Below the pieces are notes generated by a model that was not told where the DNA came from, searched no databases, and saw nothing but the letters and a program-made list of their open reading frames with translations. A DNA stretch of 64,000 nucleotides from Lolium rigidum (taxonomy: Eukaryota; Streptophyta; Magnoliopsida; Poales; Poaceae), in NCBI RefSeq assembly GCF_022539505.1, contig NC_061508.1, forward strand, positions 66,597,754 through 66,661,753, given 5' to 3'. Shown here piece after piece: positions 10,718 to 22,165 of this stretch (positions are counted from its first letter, which is position 1; every line of letters starts with the position of its first letter). The position numbers and the translations under genes are program-made.

Positions 10718-13700
10718 ATGGGGCCAGCGCCGAGGGAGCCCATGAAGCAGCGGGTGAACCGCTGCCTGCACCGCCTCTCCGACCGGGACACGGAGGCCAT
10801 GGCCGCCAACGAGCTGGACGCGATCGCGCGCGGCCTGGACGCCGACGAGCTCCCCGTCTTCCTCGCCGCCGTCTCCGACACGCGGCCCACCGACAAGACC
10901 CCGCTCCGCCGGCACTCCCTCCGCCTGCTGGCCCTCCTCGTCGCCGCGCACCCGCGCGACGCCGTCGCGCCGCTGGTGCCGCGGCTCGTCGCCGCCGCGC
11001 TGCGCCGGGTGCGCGACCCGGACTCCTCCGTGCGCGCCGCGCTCGTCGACGCCGCGCGCGCCGCCGGGGCCGCCTCCCCCTCGGCGCCCGCCGCGCTCGG
11101 CCCGCTCGCCGACGCCGTGCTCCACGAGCAGGACCAGCACGCGCAGCTCTCCGCCGCGCTCGCCGCCGCCGCGGCGGTCGAGGCCTCCGCCCCGACGTCC
11201 GACCTCGCCGCCTACCTCCTGCCGCTCCTCCCGCGCCTCCTCAAGCTCCTCCGCGGCGCCGCCTTCAAGGCCAAGCCGGCCCTCATCTCCCTCATCGGCG
11301 CCGCCTCCGCCGCCACCGACGCCGAGGCCGCCGCCACCGCCGTGCCGTGCCTCCGCGACGCGCTCGCCGGGGACGACTGGGCCGCGCGAAAAGCCGCCGC
11401 CGAGGCGCTCGCGTTGCTGGCCCTGGAGCACGGGGACGACCTCGCCGCCCACAAACCCGGCTGCATTGCAGTCTTCGAGGCCAAGAGATTTGATAAGGTT
11501 TGAGATTTTGCCGCGGCATCCTCCTGGTCGTGGATCTGCTTCCGTCCGTGTCAAGATTTCTAACGAATTCCCGGCAATGCAGGTCAAGATTGTGCGGGAG
11601 TCCATGAACCGGATGATCGAGGCGTGGAGGGAGATCCCGGACATGGAGGAGGATGTGTGCTCCTCCGACGCGCCGCCATCCCAGCCCAGATCTTCTCTCA
11701 CAGGTGATGTGGCGTGGCTCTAGTCACTACTGTTTCTCTCATTATTTGGCTGTTTGAGTAAACTGTTGTCTTTTCGAGGATTGAGCAAACTGTTGTCTTT
11801 TGGAGGATTGAGTAAACTTTTGTCTTTTGGAGGATTGAGTGAACTGTTCTCTATAGTTTGGACTTTAAACTACTGCTAGCATATATGAATTTGTTTGCTG
11901 AAAGACAGAAGTGGAGTGGGTTTGGTGAGACACTAACTAGGCAAGACTGTTCTTTCCTGGTTTTTCTGACAAAAGAAATTTCTAAAATGTTCCGTTTGGA
12001 TTTATACGCATGCTGTTACACATTTCTTGGATTTACTGCTACATGGCCTTTCTGAATTCTGACATTGTTTGGTTTTGTAATAAAACAGACAGCGCAAGTA
12101 GTGATGCTCGATACCCGGCTGATTCCCTCGGCTCCAACTCCCTCCAATCGGTTACAAGGAGGAACACGCTGCCGGCCAGCAGGTCGCCCCCGTCAGATGC
12201 AATGCGCAATGTCAGTAACAGAAGGAGCAGCCCCCCTTCCCCCATCAGAAACAAGAAGGGTTCGTCGCCTTCACGCAGCAGCGAGGCAGGCCGAGCCAAG
12301 AAATACGACTATAAGGTTGACGTTACCGTTGCCGCAGATGCCACCCCGATCAAGACGGTGACCGAGGAGCAGCTTCTGAAAGAGGGCAATGTTAGAGCGA
12401 GGCTTGAAGCGCGGAAGATGCTTTTCCAGAAGAGTGGGGAGAAGGGTTACAAGAAGTTGGCCGGGATCAAGTCAGGCTCTAGAGTTGTTCCATACAATGG
12501 TGACGGTGACTCGGAAGAGAGTACCGAGGTTGAGGATCGGCCTGAAGAGTTTCAGTCAGAAGAGCCTGAGGAGCTTGAGTCAGCTCACAAAGATGAGGAC
12601 CTGTCGAAGATCAGGATGCAGCTAGTTCAGATTGAGAATCAACAGACAAACTTACTTGATCTTCTGCAGGTAAATTCCCCTTATCTTTATCGAAAAAACA
12701 TTCCCTTGTTATGTTGTATGTCATGTCTTCAGGACCCATGGAAACTCTTAATTATTTGGATTCATGCAAGTACTTTCTACCTGGGCTGGCTGGCGTCTAA
12801 TATTGGATAAAGTCGAGGATACAGTTTAACCTAATAAACAAAAATTTAAAAATGTACTATCTTAACCCATCAAATTTCTTTAGTATTTGAGCAAGGGCAT
12901 CATAGGTAATATAGGGGATGGGAGTTTGATTTTGAAGTTTACATCAAAATCAACAAACAGTTGATGGTAGGGTTTAGACATGTGCAATTGAGAAGTAAAA
13001 GGAAAAAAAAAAACGTTGGTCGATGCAAGTTCATGCATTCCGTGGGTTTTCAGATAACCTTGTGGATGTTGAAGTTGGTCTTAGTGCGTAGCACTGACCA
13101 ATGATGATTGGTACGAATCATGCATCCATTGAATGTCTCTTGATGGCACTAGTCCAGTGATACATCAAGACATGAGCAATGGCATGGTATGGGGACAACC
13201 TGGACAGGTGCATGACATTTAGTGCCTACATGGCAATGTTTCAATCAGCAAATCTATTGAGCTTACTATGATCTTGTGTTATTTTCCACATAACGCACCA
13301 AATGCTTTTTATACATTTTTCCTCTTTTTTTGTTCATCAGAAACTGAGAACACATCTAACACTTCAATTCCTTTTGTTCATCAGAAATTTATGGGGAGCT
13401 CCCAGAATGGGATACGTTCCTTGGAGACAAGGGTGAACGGTCTGGAAATGGCACTGGACGAGATCTCGCGTGATATGGCGGCCTCTTCAGGAAGGATGCC
13501 AAACAGTGAACCTGGCATGAACTCCTGCTGCATCCCGAGCCCAAAATTCTGGAGGAGAAATGATGGCGGTAGATACTCTTCAAGGTACCCTGTCACCGAC
13601 ATAGCGAACTACTCAGGGGAAAGCAAAACTTCTCATAAGTGGGAGAGGCAGAAGTTTGGAGTTCATGGTGGGTTTGTCACCAACCCACTAGCAGAGCCGA

Positions 13701-13777
13701 ACGCTTCGTTTGTAAGGAGCACGTTGGTCGCTCAGGAAGGCAGGAGGCATAATTCAGCCCAATACAAGGCGAGATAG
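10718..13777 (+). CDS. TORTIFOLIA1/SPIRAL2-like microtubule-associated protein, 4 exons
   Basis: Exons are 10718-11497, 11583-11703, 12089-12669 and 13385-13777, all with GT-AG introns and joining in frame to 624 residues. Residues 1 to about 300 form an alpha-helical HEAT-repeat array (KQRVNRCLHRLSDRDT near the N-terminus, then LRRHSLRLLALLVAAHPRD, then RFDK joined to VKIVRESMNRMIEAW across intron 1). This N-terminal array is the hallmark of the plant TOR1/SPR2 family, which binds cortical microtubules and their minus ends and affects helical growth. A low-complexity serine/arginine linker follows. The C-terminal part has a coiled-coil-like segment (KIRMQLVQIENQQTNLLDLLQ joined to KFMGSSQNG). 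It is shorter than Arabidopsis TOR1, so it fits the TOR1-like (TORL) paralogues better. The first ATG in the GCC-rich context at 10718 is chosen because family homology begins there. The first exon is very GC-rich, as is usual for grass 5' exons. Tail-to-tail with the mannosidase gene. Confidence 0.9.
11761..11850 (+). repeat. 27-bp minisatellite in intron 2 of the TOR1-like gene
   Basis: Three consecutive 27-bp units begin at 11761, 11788 and 11815, each of the form AACTGTTGTCTTTT(C/G)GAGG followed by ATTGAG, and a partial fourth unit follows. The units differ at only a few positions. Confidence 0.8.
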
Positions 13778-15680
13778 GTAAGTCGATCTATGCGAATTCA
13801 ACCTCAGTATTTGTAAGTAAGCAAGTCCACATGATTAGATATGGTAGGTATGCCAACCAGATGTGCTGAGGACACCTTGAAAACACTGACAATAACATGG
13901 CAACGTAGAAGTAGCTGTTTTCTTTTCTTGCATATAGCATTTTTTGGAGTTTTCTAATTTATGTTACCATTCCTACATCATGCAATGCACCTTCACAGAA
14001 TTTTCCTTCAGAGTTGTCTACTTTATGGTACCATTCCACCATTATGTAATGCATCTTCACAGATTTTCCTCCCAATTATGATGACACTACCTTGTCATTT
14101 CTTGCACACCCACATTTATTATTGAATTCCCTGTTATAACTTATAACGTATTCTCGGCAATTAATGTATTTCCCCCGTTTCCATTTTATTCAGAATATGT
14201 TAGGCGAGACAAAGATGCCCCATCTGAAGTCTGAACCAACTGCATTATTAACACAAGGCGGGGTCATCTGAAATGTGTCACTTCACTACATTCTTTGGGG
14301 GCTTTTCCTCTTTTCTCCAGAATTCAAAGCTGAGATGTACATGAGTTATGGAGTTTTTTTTTTCTTTGGGAATCGCTTCAACAATTCAGACCCCTGCGGA
14401 ACAGAGCCTAGATTCTGAAGCAAGACCATGTTGACTGTGAGGTGAACACTGTTATACACATCCGGCCCTGAGACGGTCATTGCAGGTGTACCAAGGTCCG
14501 AGGGTAAAAGCATGTGTGAGTTTTAGATCTTAGTGTACGGATGTATCTTGTACTGCTTGTACATAGTTTGGATACAGCAGTTCCTTTGAGCGTGACATGC
14601 ATTGAGCAAATGTTGTTCGAGTATGCTCATGTTGAGATGATGAAAGCAAAAGATCCAACAATGTTGCCCTCTTCTTGTCCTTTGAGTACTTAATTTCTGT
14701 GCAGTGTGAATAACAAAACTTTGCATGATGCTGTATGGAGTACATCACGTTGCCAACGAGCCAAGGCTTCATTTGGCATTGCGGCTATTTGCTTTTTCGA
14801 TCATTTTATTTTCAGATGCACCAGTAAAATGTTACTGAAAGTAGACAAAGAGCGCTTGACAGCAATCATAATCCTGAAAAGGTTTAACAACACATGGTAT
14901 TGAAACAAACACAAAACATATGCCCTAATGTTAACAGCATGCAGAAACACTCGGCAAGAACAGATCTACATATACCAGAACAGAACACACGACGTCCCAG
15001 TTTCTGTACCGAACACTGAACAAACATTTGCAGATTCATAGCAATGGATCATGAATATGCCCCCAGAAAGCTCCTGGGCGTGCCTCTCAGCATACGACCA
15101 CAATTTGCAGATATGAAAGCAATCATAACAAGAATCATGTGACTGTACTATCTCAGATCTTGCCCATCAGGTTCCTCGCTAGAAAACTCAGATGCAAAAA
15201 ATGATATACATTGAACTTGTTCAGATATAGGTTCCTATCATCGTAGCATAGCCGAAATGATACGCCACAATAGTGGGCGCAAAGCTGGAATAACGGTACA
15301 GGCAACTGCACATAGAAATGCAAGGTACTCCAGTCAACTTGCTTCGATTTGCCTCAAACTTCCATTTTGTAAAGCAGCAATCACCAAGGAGAGCATGAAG
15401 CATATGCACCCTCACAGATAAAAAAAGGGCTTCAACCAAATAACTGAGCTGGAATTCTCAGGGTAATGTCCGGAGCTTCCATAAAACTAAACACCTGTAT
15501 GTATACAAAGCATCTTGACAATCACCTTCAATTCATCAAATGTATGTCAACCAGATGAACACATATACATGCGGCAGAGCAGGTGTTCCAGCAGCACCAT
15601 CGAGATGCAACTACTAACTATTCCAAGTAAATCATTCTCCAGTTAGTGGCAAAGCAGTGTCAACATACTGTTTTGACATA
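13778..15680. other. Convergent 3' regions of the TOR1-like and mannosidase genes
   Basis: The stretch should contain both 3' untranslated regions. The left side begins with a consensus splice donor GTAAGT directly after the TAG stop (13778) and offers an acceptor CAG at 14191-14193 after a pyrimidine-rich run, so a 3'UTR intron is likely. No open frame, mobile element or RNA gene is recognisable in the remainder. Confidence 0.4.
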
Positions 15681-18600
15681 CTATTCCTCTGGTGATGACG
15701 GTGGCTGTAGGTCTAACTTATACGCCTGAATTTCCATTGGTGAGATGAGAACGTTACCCTCCTGAGCCACATCACCGATTTGCTCCAGATAACCTAGCAT
15801 TTCAGGGTCATCATTCAAGAGGTTCAGAGATGTTGCCTTCACATTTAAAACAGACAGATCTTTGAACATGTCAAACAGATTTACAGGCTCTTCCCCAATA
15901 CTTGTACACTGTAACCCACCCTTTTTGCAGTACGATGCATCCCAGCCCCTTCTCTGCAACAACATGGCAAATCTTGGCTCAGCTGCTTCAGCATGAGGAA
16001 ATTTTAGAGGCTGAGGGACCTTCAAGTTGACAATATGTAGATCACAGGGCAAAGAAGTAGCTAATGGAGCAAATGTCTGTTGATGAAGCTTGAAGGATTT
16101 TGAAAGAAGGTTTTTGCTCACAAAAGCATGCATTGGATAGTTCAGGTGTGCCCCCACACGGTGGGAGAGGATTGACGGTTGGAGAGTAAGCAAACTGTGG
16201 GATTTAGGCAAAGCAGACATGTTAGACTCCATGAGGAGATGGAAGATCACATTCATGGGCCGGTTGTCCATTACCCCCTGCCCTAAACCACGACCATCAT
16301 CCCGAACCAGCCTACGATCCAACATAATCTCCATCCATCCATTTTGTAAGCTTGCTGCCCCTAATGATTGCTTAGAGTGTACTGAAAACCGGTTGCCAAA
16401 CGAATCCTGTAGGAAGGCAAGTGATGGCATTGGGTAATAATTGCCCTGCAATGGGATCTTATCATATGTCTGCCTCCTGCTCATCTGAAAGCCATTTAGA
16501 TCAGAGTAGAAAACTCTCTGGTTGTCAATACCTGTCTTGTATCTGACTATCAGCTCCCTGTCATCAAATACACGACCTACAAGTTCAACATGGTATTCCT
16601 TCTCAATTAGCATATCCTGTGTAGACTCCCCGCAACTATAAATCCGTGTGCTATGCGAGAGAGGTGACTTATCCCACTCCGTCTTGGGAAGGGAATGGGC
16701 TTCTTGAACCAATGGCCCTTCAGTTAGGATGAAATATCCTCCCTCCTTAACAATTGGGTGCGCTTCCCCAATAGGTTTGAACAAGTATGCCCCACTTCCA
16801 CGACTGCTGTACATTGCAATTTCTTCGCCTATCACAGTTTGTTCCCCATGTTTGTGACGAGTTACGGTCCGGAGGAGGCCATGACTTACATCAAAAGAAA
16901 GAGTATGATAAGAGTTTTTCATATCCGTAGTTTCGCCTTCAAGATTTGAACAATGATATGGTTCAGGACAAGGAAATTCTTGGGAAGCTGTGAATGTTTT
17001 TACGACAGCAGGAGTAGCCTTTTCACAATCCTGGCCAGCAGCCACATAGTAGGTCTCTAAACCCAGTGCAGGAACAGAAGCTCTCCAATAAAGGCGGTGC
17101 CGGCCAGTAAAAATCTTTTCGCCACTGACATACTGCCACTCAGGGGAAATTTGACTTTTCAAACAGGACCCAGTTGAATTGAGAACAGATACATCAGGAT
17201 TACTTACAACGATCATTACAATCTCATTCCTTGTTTGCTCTAATGGGTTAAAAAGGACAACAGAATGTGTCTTCCCTTCTTGAGGCTTGAGAACCCTATG
17301 CACAGGTTGAACATCAAACTTTGACCTTTCCTGCTCTGGCTCAAAATGTGATAAAATGGTAGGATCAGATCTATCATGGACATCTCCCAAAAGCACTTCA
17401 ACTGCCCTGGACATAAATAGCTGCAAGTCTTGCAAAGAAGTGTGCATTCGAGTCCCATAGTCCACTACAACATGATCCTTAGCCGTGCCAGTCACCCCAT
17501 CATGATGCTGAAAAAGTGCCAGATTCCTCCTTGCTGCTGTTAGTTTGTGAGAGAAACTGATGGAAAGTTTTGCACACTGAAATCTCTGGCAGTATCCAAG
17601 AACAAATGAACTCAGAATCTCTGAGGCACGGAGCGTCTGCTCCAGAACGCGGTCAACTGCTTTGAAGAATGGCCTTGATACATAGTAACCACTCCAGTAA
17701 TCCTGATTTCTATCAGCATATGTAAAGAAATCCCCTGAAAGTGTTGGAAAACCTTGCAGCTCAACAGAACCAACTTCACCAGGGCGTGAATAGTTTATCT
17801 TTTCAGCTTCATCTCTCAGTGTAGAGAAGTAATCCTCCAGGGTTCCAAATTGGATTTCAGCATTCAGATGGGGATTAGAATTTATGTAATCAAAAAGTTT
17901 TTCATAATTGCGGAACTGCGCTTCTGCTTCCTCGGTATTAACATACCGGAAATCATCTCCCAAAGGAATGAGAAGTGTATTTGTTCTGTACAGGGTTGAC
18001 TTTTTCCTGTATTGATCTAGAAGTTTTGTTGCTCTCTCTTGAACATTGTTCGAATCTGTTTCAACTGGGTCAAACCTCCATGGGCAAGATTCGTAGCTGA
18101 AACCACGCATTCGAGCAAAGTCAAACTGGCAGCAGATAGCTGGCTCTGGTCCGCAGGTGTGTGGTATGTCATAAGAATAGAAGGGCATCATATGAACAAA
18201 TATGTCGGTTGTTTCTTCGATATCCCAGTTTTGCCTCCACAAATACTCAAGATTCTGTTTCATCGCTAGCTCCTTTTTCAGCTCATAGTGTGTTCGCTGG
18301 ATTAACATATTATGGAAACCCATTCTCCTCAGTAGATAAGCCATGGTAGATGAATAGCCAAATGGGTCAATGGACCAAGAATTTTTAGGAACAACTCCAA
18401 TGGTATCATTGAGCCACATGTTCCCCTCCATCATCTGAGGTAAAAAAAAATAGGAGGTCATATTACATTGCACCAATAATTTCCAACCCATATTATAAGC
18501 ATATATTGCACCAAATTAGTATACTTCATTACTCATATGAACTTTCGTTATTATACATGTAACTTTACATGGACAGTGAAATCAACTAGAAAGTACATTG

Positions 18601-20897
18601 ATTCTATCTATTATGCAGTTCTTCCCCATACGTTCTTCAGAGTGTATTCCCAAGCGTAGAGTAAGATGATACCAATCAAAATTATTATAACTTAACATAA
18701 ATGGAGGACAGAAGAAGATCCATTAGTCCACTTCCAGACCAATTAAAAGCATGAGAAAAACAGCACTAAGCAAGGCCGAGTGTAGCTTAAAAGCATGAGA
18801 AAAACAGCATGGTTATTAAATAGCATTAAACCGCAGATTATATTTAAAAAAAACATCCTACTGAGTTGGTTCCTCGCTTTGTACAATTCATTCTTTCTCG
18901 TATTTCCAACACAATGAGATGCACAATACGAAAGGAACAAAGAACACTTCATCCACGAATCGGGTACAGATGAAAATCATAACACTGACATATTTAGCAT
19001 GCAGAAGATCAGGAATATAGTGCAAAAACCATAAATACTACAACTAATGATTTGAGTGTACTTGCCTGCTCTATGATGGCAAAGTAGTGGGAGTTTGCCT
19101 GCATTTAAGAAATAAATGGGATTATATGTATGTACCTTATTTCAGAAAGGGGAAGATTGTGAAAAAATTGAGTGATAAGCAAGCTTGTCATGTTTGAAGA
19201 TAACAATTCAGAGGATCAAACGAACATCCAAAACACAGCAAGTAAGAAGCCGCCAAGGTACATCTATATAAGCCAGAATCAGCGAAATATCGGTAACAGA
19301 GTATTCAGAAATGCTCCACTCATATGATACTAAAGGCCACAGTTCAGATTATTATTTTCAAAGTAAAACAAACAGACTTAGCTTTGTCATTGTCTAATTA
19401 TAAATGTTATTAAAAATGACTAACTGACACAAAGAAGATCACAGCAGAACCAAACTATTGAAAGAAAACATACCGGACATGCCAATGCTATTTGTTATCC
19501 TTTAGACATGGTGTTAAATGTAGAATCTCCTCTCTATGTGCAGCAGCAAAATATCAACTCTGTTTTTTATAGAGTGTGGCATCGATAGTTCAAGTAGCAT
19601 CACCCACATGGTCATGGATCAGGGGCTGGGTGTAATTGGTGTCTTCGCGATATTAATATATTCCCTTTATCAAAAAAACATGCTCATGGAATTTGCAAGT
19701 TTCAAAGCCATGATGATGTCAACGCATTCGCATATACACGACAGTGGACAGTCATAAAAATAATATACCCAAAATAACCAGTAAGCATTATCCGTGAGCC
19801 AGTTAGGTAAAACATAACATGAAATGAGAATACATTCCATGTATGGCCAAGCCACAAATGGAAATATACCATGCCAAAAATAACAAGCAAAAACACGAAC
19901 AAAGACAAAACATACCATGCCAAATATAAACAACTCAAGCAAACACAGACGGTGATACCATGCCAAATATAAATAACTGAAGCAAACAGAAACGATGTTA
20001 CACTCGTTAAAACCCTATCTAAACCACAAAATTGTGCTTCCCTCACCTCATCGTTCATGACCCATCCGCCACTGACAATCTCGAGCTGGCCATTGCGCAC
20101 GAGCCTGGCCAAGTCCTCCTGCTTCTTCTTCGGGGCGTCGCGCCACCACCTCTCGAGGTACGACATCTCCTCCCATATGAATTTCCTGCGCGGATCCTAC
20201 AGGAGGAGGCGAGAATTCAGCATGAGAAGACACGATCCGGGCTCGCTCGCGCGCGCGCGCGGAGATCTATTATCTGGAACCGACCGACCTTGGAGAGGGA
20301 TTCGATGATGGTGTCGAGGATGTGTCGCGACTGGCGCTGGTAGTACTCCTCGACGGTGTGGATCCACCCGGGGTCGTTGTGGGAGTGGGGCGCGACGAAG
20401 ACCTTGAGCTTCTCGGCGTCCCACTCGTGGCCCTCGTAGGCGACCTCCCAGCCCTGCTTCCAGGCGCCGCCGTCGACGTCCTGGAACTGGATCCGGTCGT
20501 AGAGGTCCCTGGTGGTGATGTCGACGGGCGCCTCGCGGCCGGCCCGCGCGGCGACGGCGGCCGCGGCGGCCTCCGCCGCCGCGGAGTCGCGGCGGAAGGC
20601 CGGCCTGCGGGTGAGGCGCGCGCGGGGCCGGGTGGGGGACGGCCTGGCGGAGGAGCGGGAGGTGGGGAGGCCGAGGCGGAGGAAGGCGAAGAGGAAGAGG
20701 AGGAGGAAGAAGGCGGCGGCGAGGTAGAGGGCGCGGCGGGAGGAGGAGGATGAGGCGGGGTGGGGGCCGCGGCGGCGGGAGGAGGAGGAGGAGGAGGCGG
20801 GGGAGGAGAGGACCTTGGCGCGGTGGTGGTGCGCCTTGGGCTTGGCGGTGGTCGGGAGGAGGGCGCCCGGGCGGCCGCCGCCTGTGAAGAAGTGCAT
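15681..20897 (-). CDS. GMII: Golgi alpha-mannosidase II (GH38), 4 exons
   Basis: The exons on the minus strand are 20897-20289, 20196-20047, 19098-19066 and 18434-15681. They join in frame to 1181 residues, close to the Arabidopsis enzyme (about 1170). The product is a type II Golgi membrane protein: a short Ser/Arg-rich cytosolic tail, one membrane segment at about residues 56-75 (AAAFFLLLFLFAFL), a stem, then the GH38 catalytic domain. The zinc-site motif HSHNDPGW is at 171-178, the expected nucleophile aspartate lies in SIDPFGYS near residue 287, and QHHDGVTGT with another zinc-site histidine is near 573. The family trims two mannoses from GlcNAcMan5GlcNAc2 on the way to complex N-glycans. 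Exon 3 is only 33 bp (ANSHYFAIIEQ), and the following intron begins with GC (CAG/GCAAGT). The start is the first ATG of a GC-rich exon. Confidence 0.95.
19618..19677 (+). mobile_element. 60-bp 5'-truncated LINE tail in mannosidase intron 2
   Basis: The tail (GTGTAATTGGTGTC, then GATATTAATATATTCCCTTT, then an A-run) is flanked by near-identical 12-bp repeats, ACATGGTCATGG at 19606-19617 and ACATGCTCATGG at 19678-19689. This is the expected structure of a severely truncated LINE insertion. Confidence 0.6.
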
Positions 20898-21160
20898 CGC
20901 CGCCGCGCGGCTGGGAAATGGGTTGGGTCGGGCGGCGGCAGGTGAACTGACCTCGCGCCGAGGAGGCTCGCGGGGTCGTGTTCTGAGCTCTTTCTGATTA
21001 GCTTTTCTTCCGGTCCGGCGATATTTTTGGGTGCAACAAGGTGGTGGGCCCCATCAAGTACCGGTCACTGACAGATGGGTTCCTATACTTATGGTGGCGG
21101 AATTTTCAAGCCTGCTATCGTGCAGGTTCTGCGATATAGGAAAGAGAAATTATCAACTTG
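20898..21160 (-). promoter_or_regulatory. Probable promoter region of the mannosidase gene
   Basis: GC-rich next to the start codon (20898-20990), then more AT-rich. No clear TATA box was identified. The nearby SINE insertion leaves only about 260 bp of unique sequence upstream of the start codon before repeats begin. Confidence 0.3.
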
Positions 21161-21180
21161 TTGCAAAGTTGGTCCATCTT

Positions 21181-21456
21181 TTTTTTAGAACACGATACGA
21201 TACAACGCAGACGTTTACAAACACGCACGTACAAACACCCCTATAAACGCACGCATACCCTATCCCTATGAACATCTCTGAGAGACTGAGTTGGCGCCTC
21301 GCTATTGACGGGCACGTCACCTACCACTAAAAGTATAGCGCCGGTTAAATCCTGGAATAAATCCAGGTAATGCAAACACCCATGCCAAGTCTAGAACTTG
21401 AACCTGGGTGGGCTGGTTCCACCTCAAGGGACCTAACCATCAGAGTCAAGCTCTGT
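21181..21456 (-). mobile_element. tRNA-related SINE with perfect 20-bp target duplication
   Basis: On the minus strand the element begins with a tRNA-like head: an A-box-like TGGTTAGGTCC and a B-box GGTTCAAGTTC. It continues for about 270 bp and ends in an A-rich tail (plus-strand T-run from 21181). It is flanked by identical 20-bp copies TTGCAAAGTTGGTCCATCTT at 21161-21180 and 21457-21476. Polymerase III boxes, an A tail and a long target duplication are the defining marks of a SINE. It resembles the Au-type SINEs of grasses, although the family was not verified. Confidence 0.85.
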
Positions 21457-21485
21457 TTGCAAAGTTGGTCCATCTTGTTCGACTT

Positions 21486-22153
21486 TTTTTCTTCTTTGCG
21501 AAAATTCCACCGAAATATCAATAGCAGTACAAACTGATTCAAAAGTAATAAAAATTACAAGTAGGTCGTTCAACCACCTAGCAACGACTACAAACACTGA
21601 CGCGAGCCGAGGGCGCCGCTGTCCTCGCCCTTCATCACCGGAGCGGGCAAACCTTGTCGTAGTAGAGCTTGTTGTAGTAGACAAACGGGAAATCGTCGTG
21701 CTAAGGTCCGTCCCAAAGGACTAGCGCACCAGAGCAGCAACCGTCGTCAAAGATGACAACTGCGGAAGAGATTGACCTAAAACCAAACCAACGAACAGGA
21801 ACAACAATCGGATCCCGCGAGATCCGCTGGGCACATGACTCCACGCGCCCTCCGCCGATGCTAGACGCACCACCAGAGCGAGGATAGAGCGGAGAGGACC
21901 TTATTCTGACATCAAGATGGAGTCCCAGCCTCACCATCCCGAAGAAGACACTGAAAATAATCTAACAAAGAACGAAAACCCTCCCGTCGGCGAGAGGCCG
22001 TGGTCCGCCACACCTCCAAGGCCCTAAGGCCACCGGAGGCGGAGCGAACCAGCAGCGTCGCCGGCAAGGGCACGGAACCCTAGATGGGTTTTTTCAGCCG
22101 CCTCCCAATCGCTTCTCCTGGGAGTCCCCCACGTACCGTTATGTTCTCTCGAG
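21486..22153 (-). mobile_element. Noncoding retroposon, 668 bp, with 12-bp target duplication
   Basis: The element is flanked by CTTGTTCGACTT at 21474-21485 and 22154-22165. On the minus strand it runs from a GC-rich 5' part (CTAGGGTTCCGTGCCC) to a 3' end GGTGGAATTTT followed by an A-rich stretch. No protein domain is visible. A related, less complete copy lies on the plus strand at about 32706-33205 and 41336-41480, split there by a Gypsy insertion. Poly-A end, variable target duplication and lack of coding mark it as a non-LTR retroposon, either a LINE 3' end or a long SINE-like family. Confidence 0.7.
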
Positions 22154-22165
22154 CTTGTTCGACTT

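Noticed and set aside
10568..11701. 377-codon minus-strand frame opposite the TOR1-like first exon
   Set aside because: Gly/Arg/Glu-rich antisense shadow of a high-GC exon. The plus strand encodes conserved HEAT repeats with proper splice sites.
20322..20753. Long plus-strand open frame over the start of the mannosidase gene
   Set aside because: It is the antisense shadow of the GC-rich first exon, whose minus-strand translation is a clear GH38 N-terminus.
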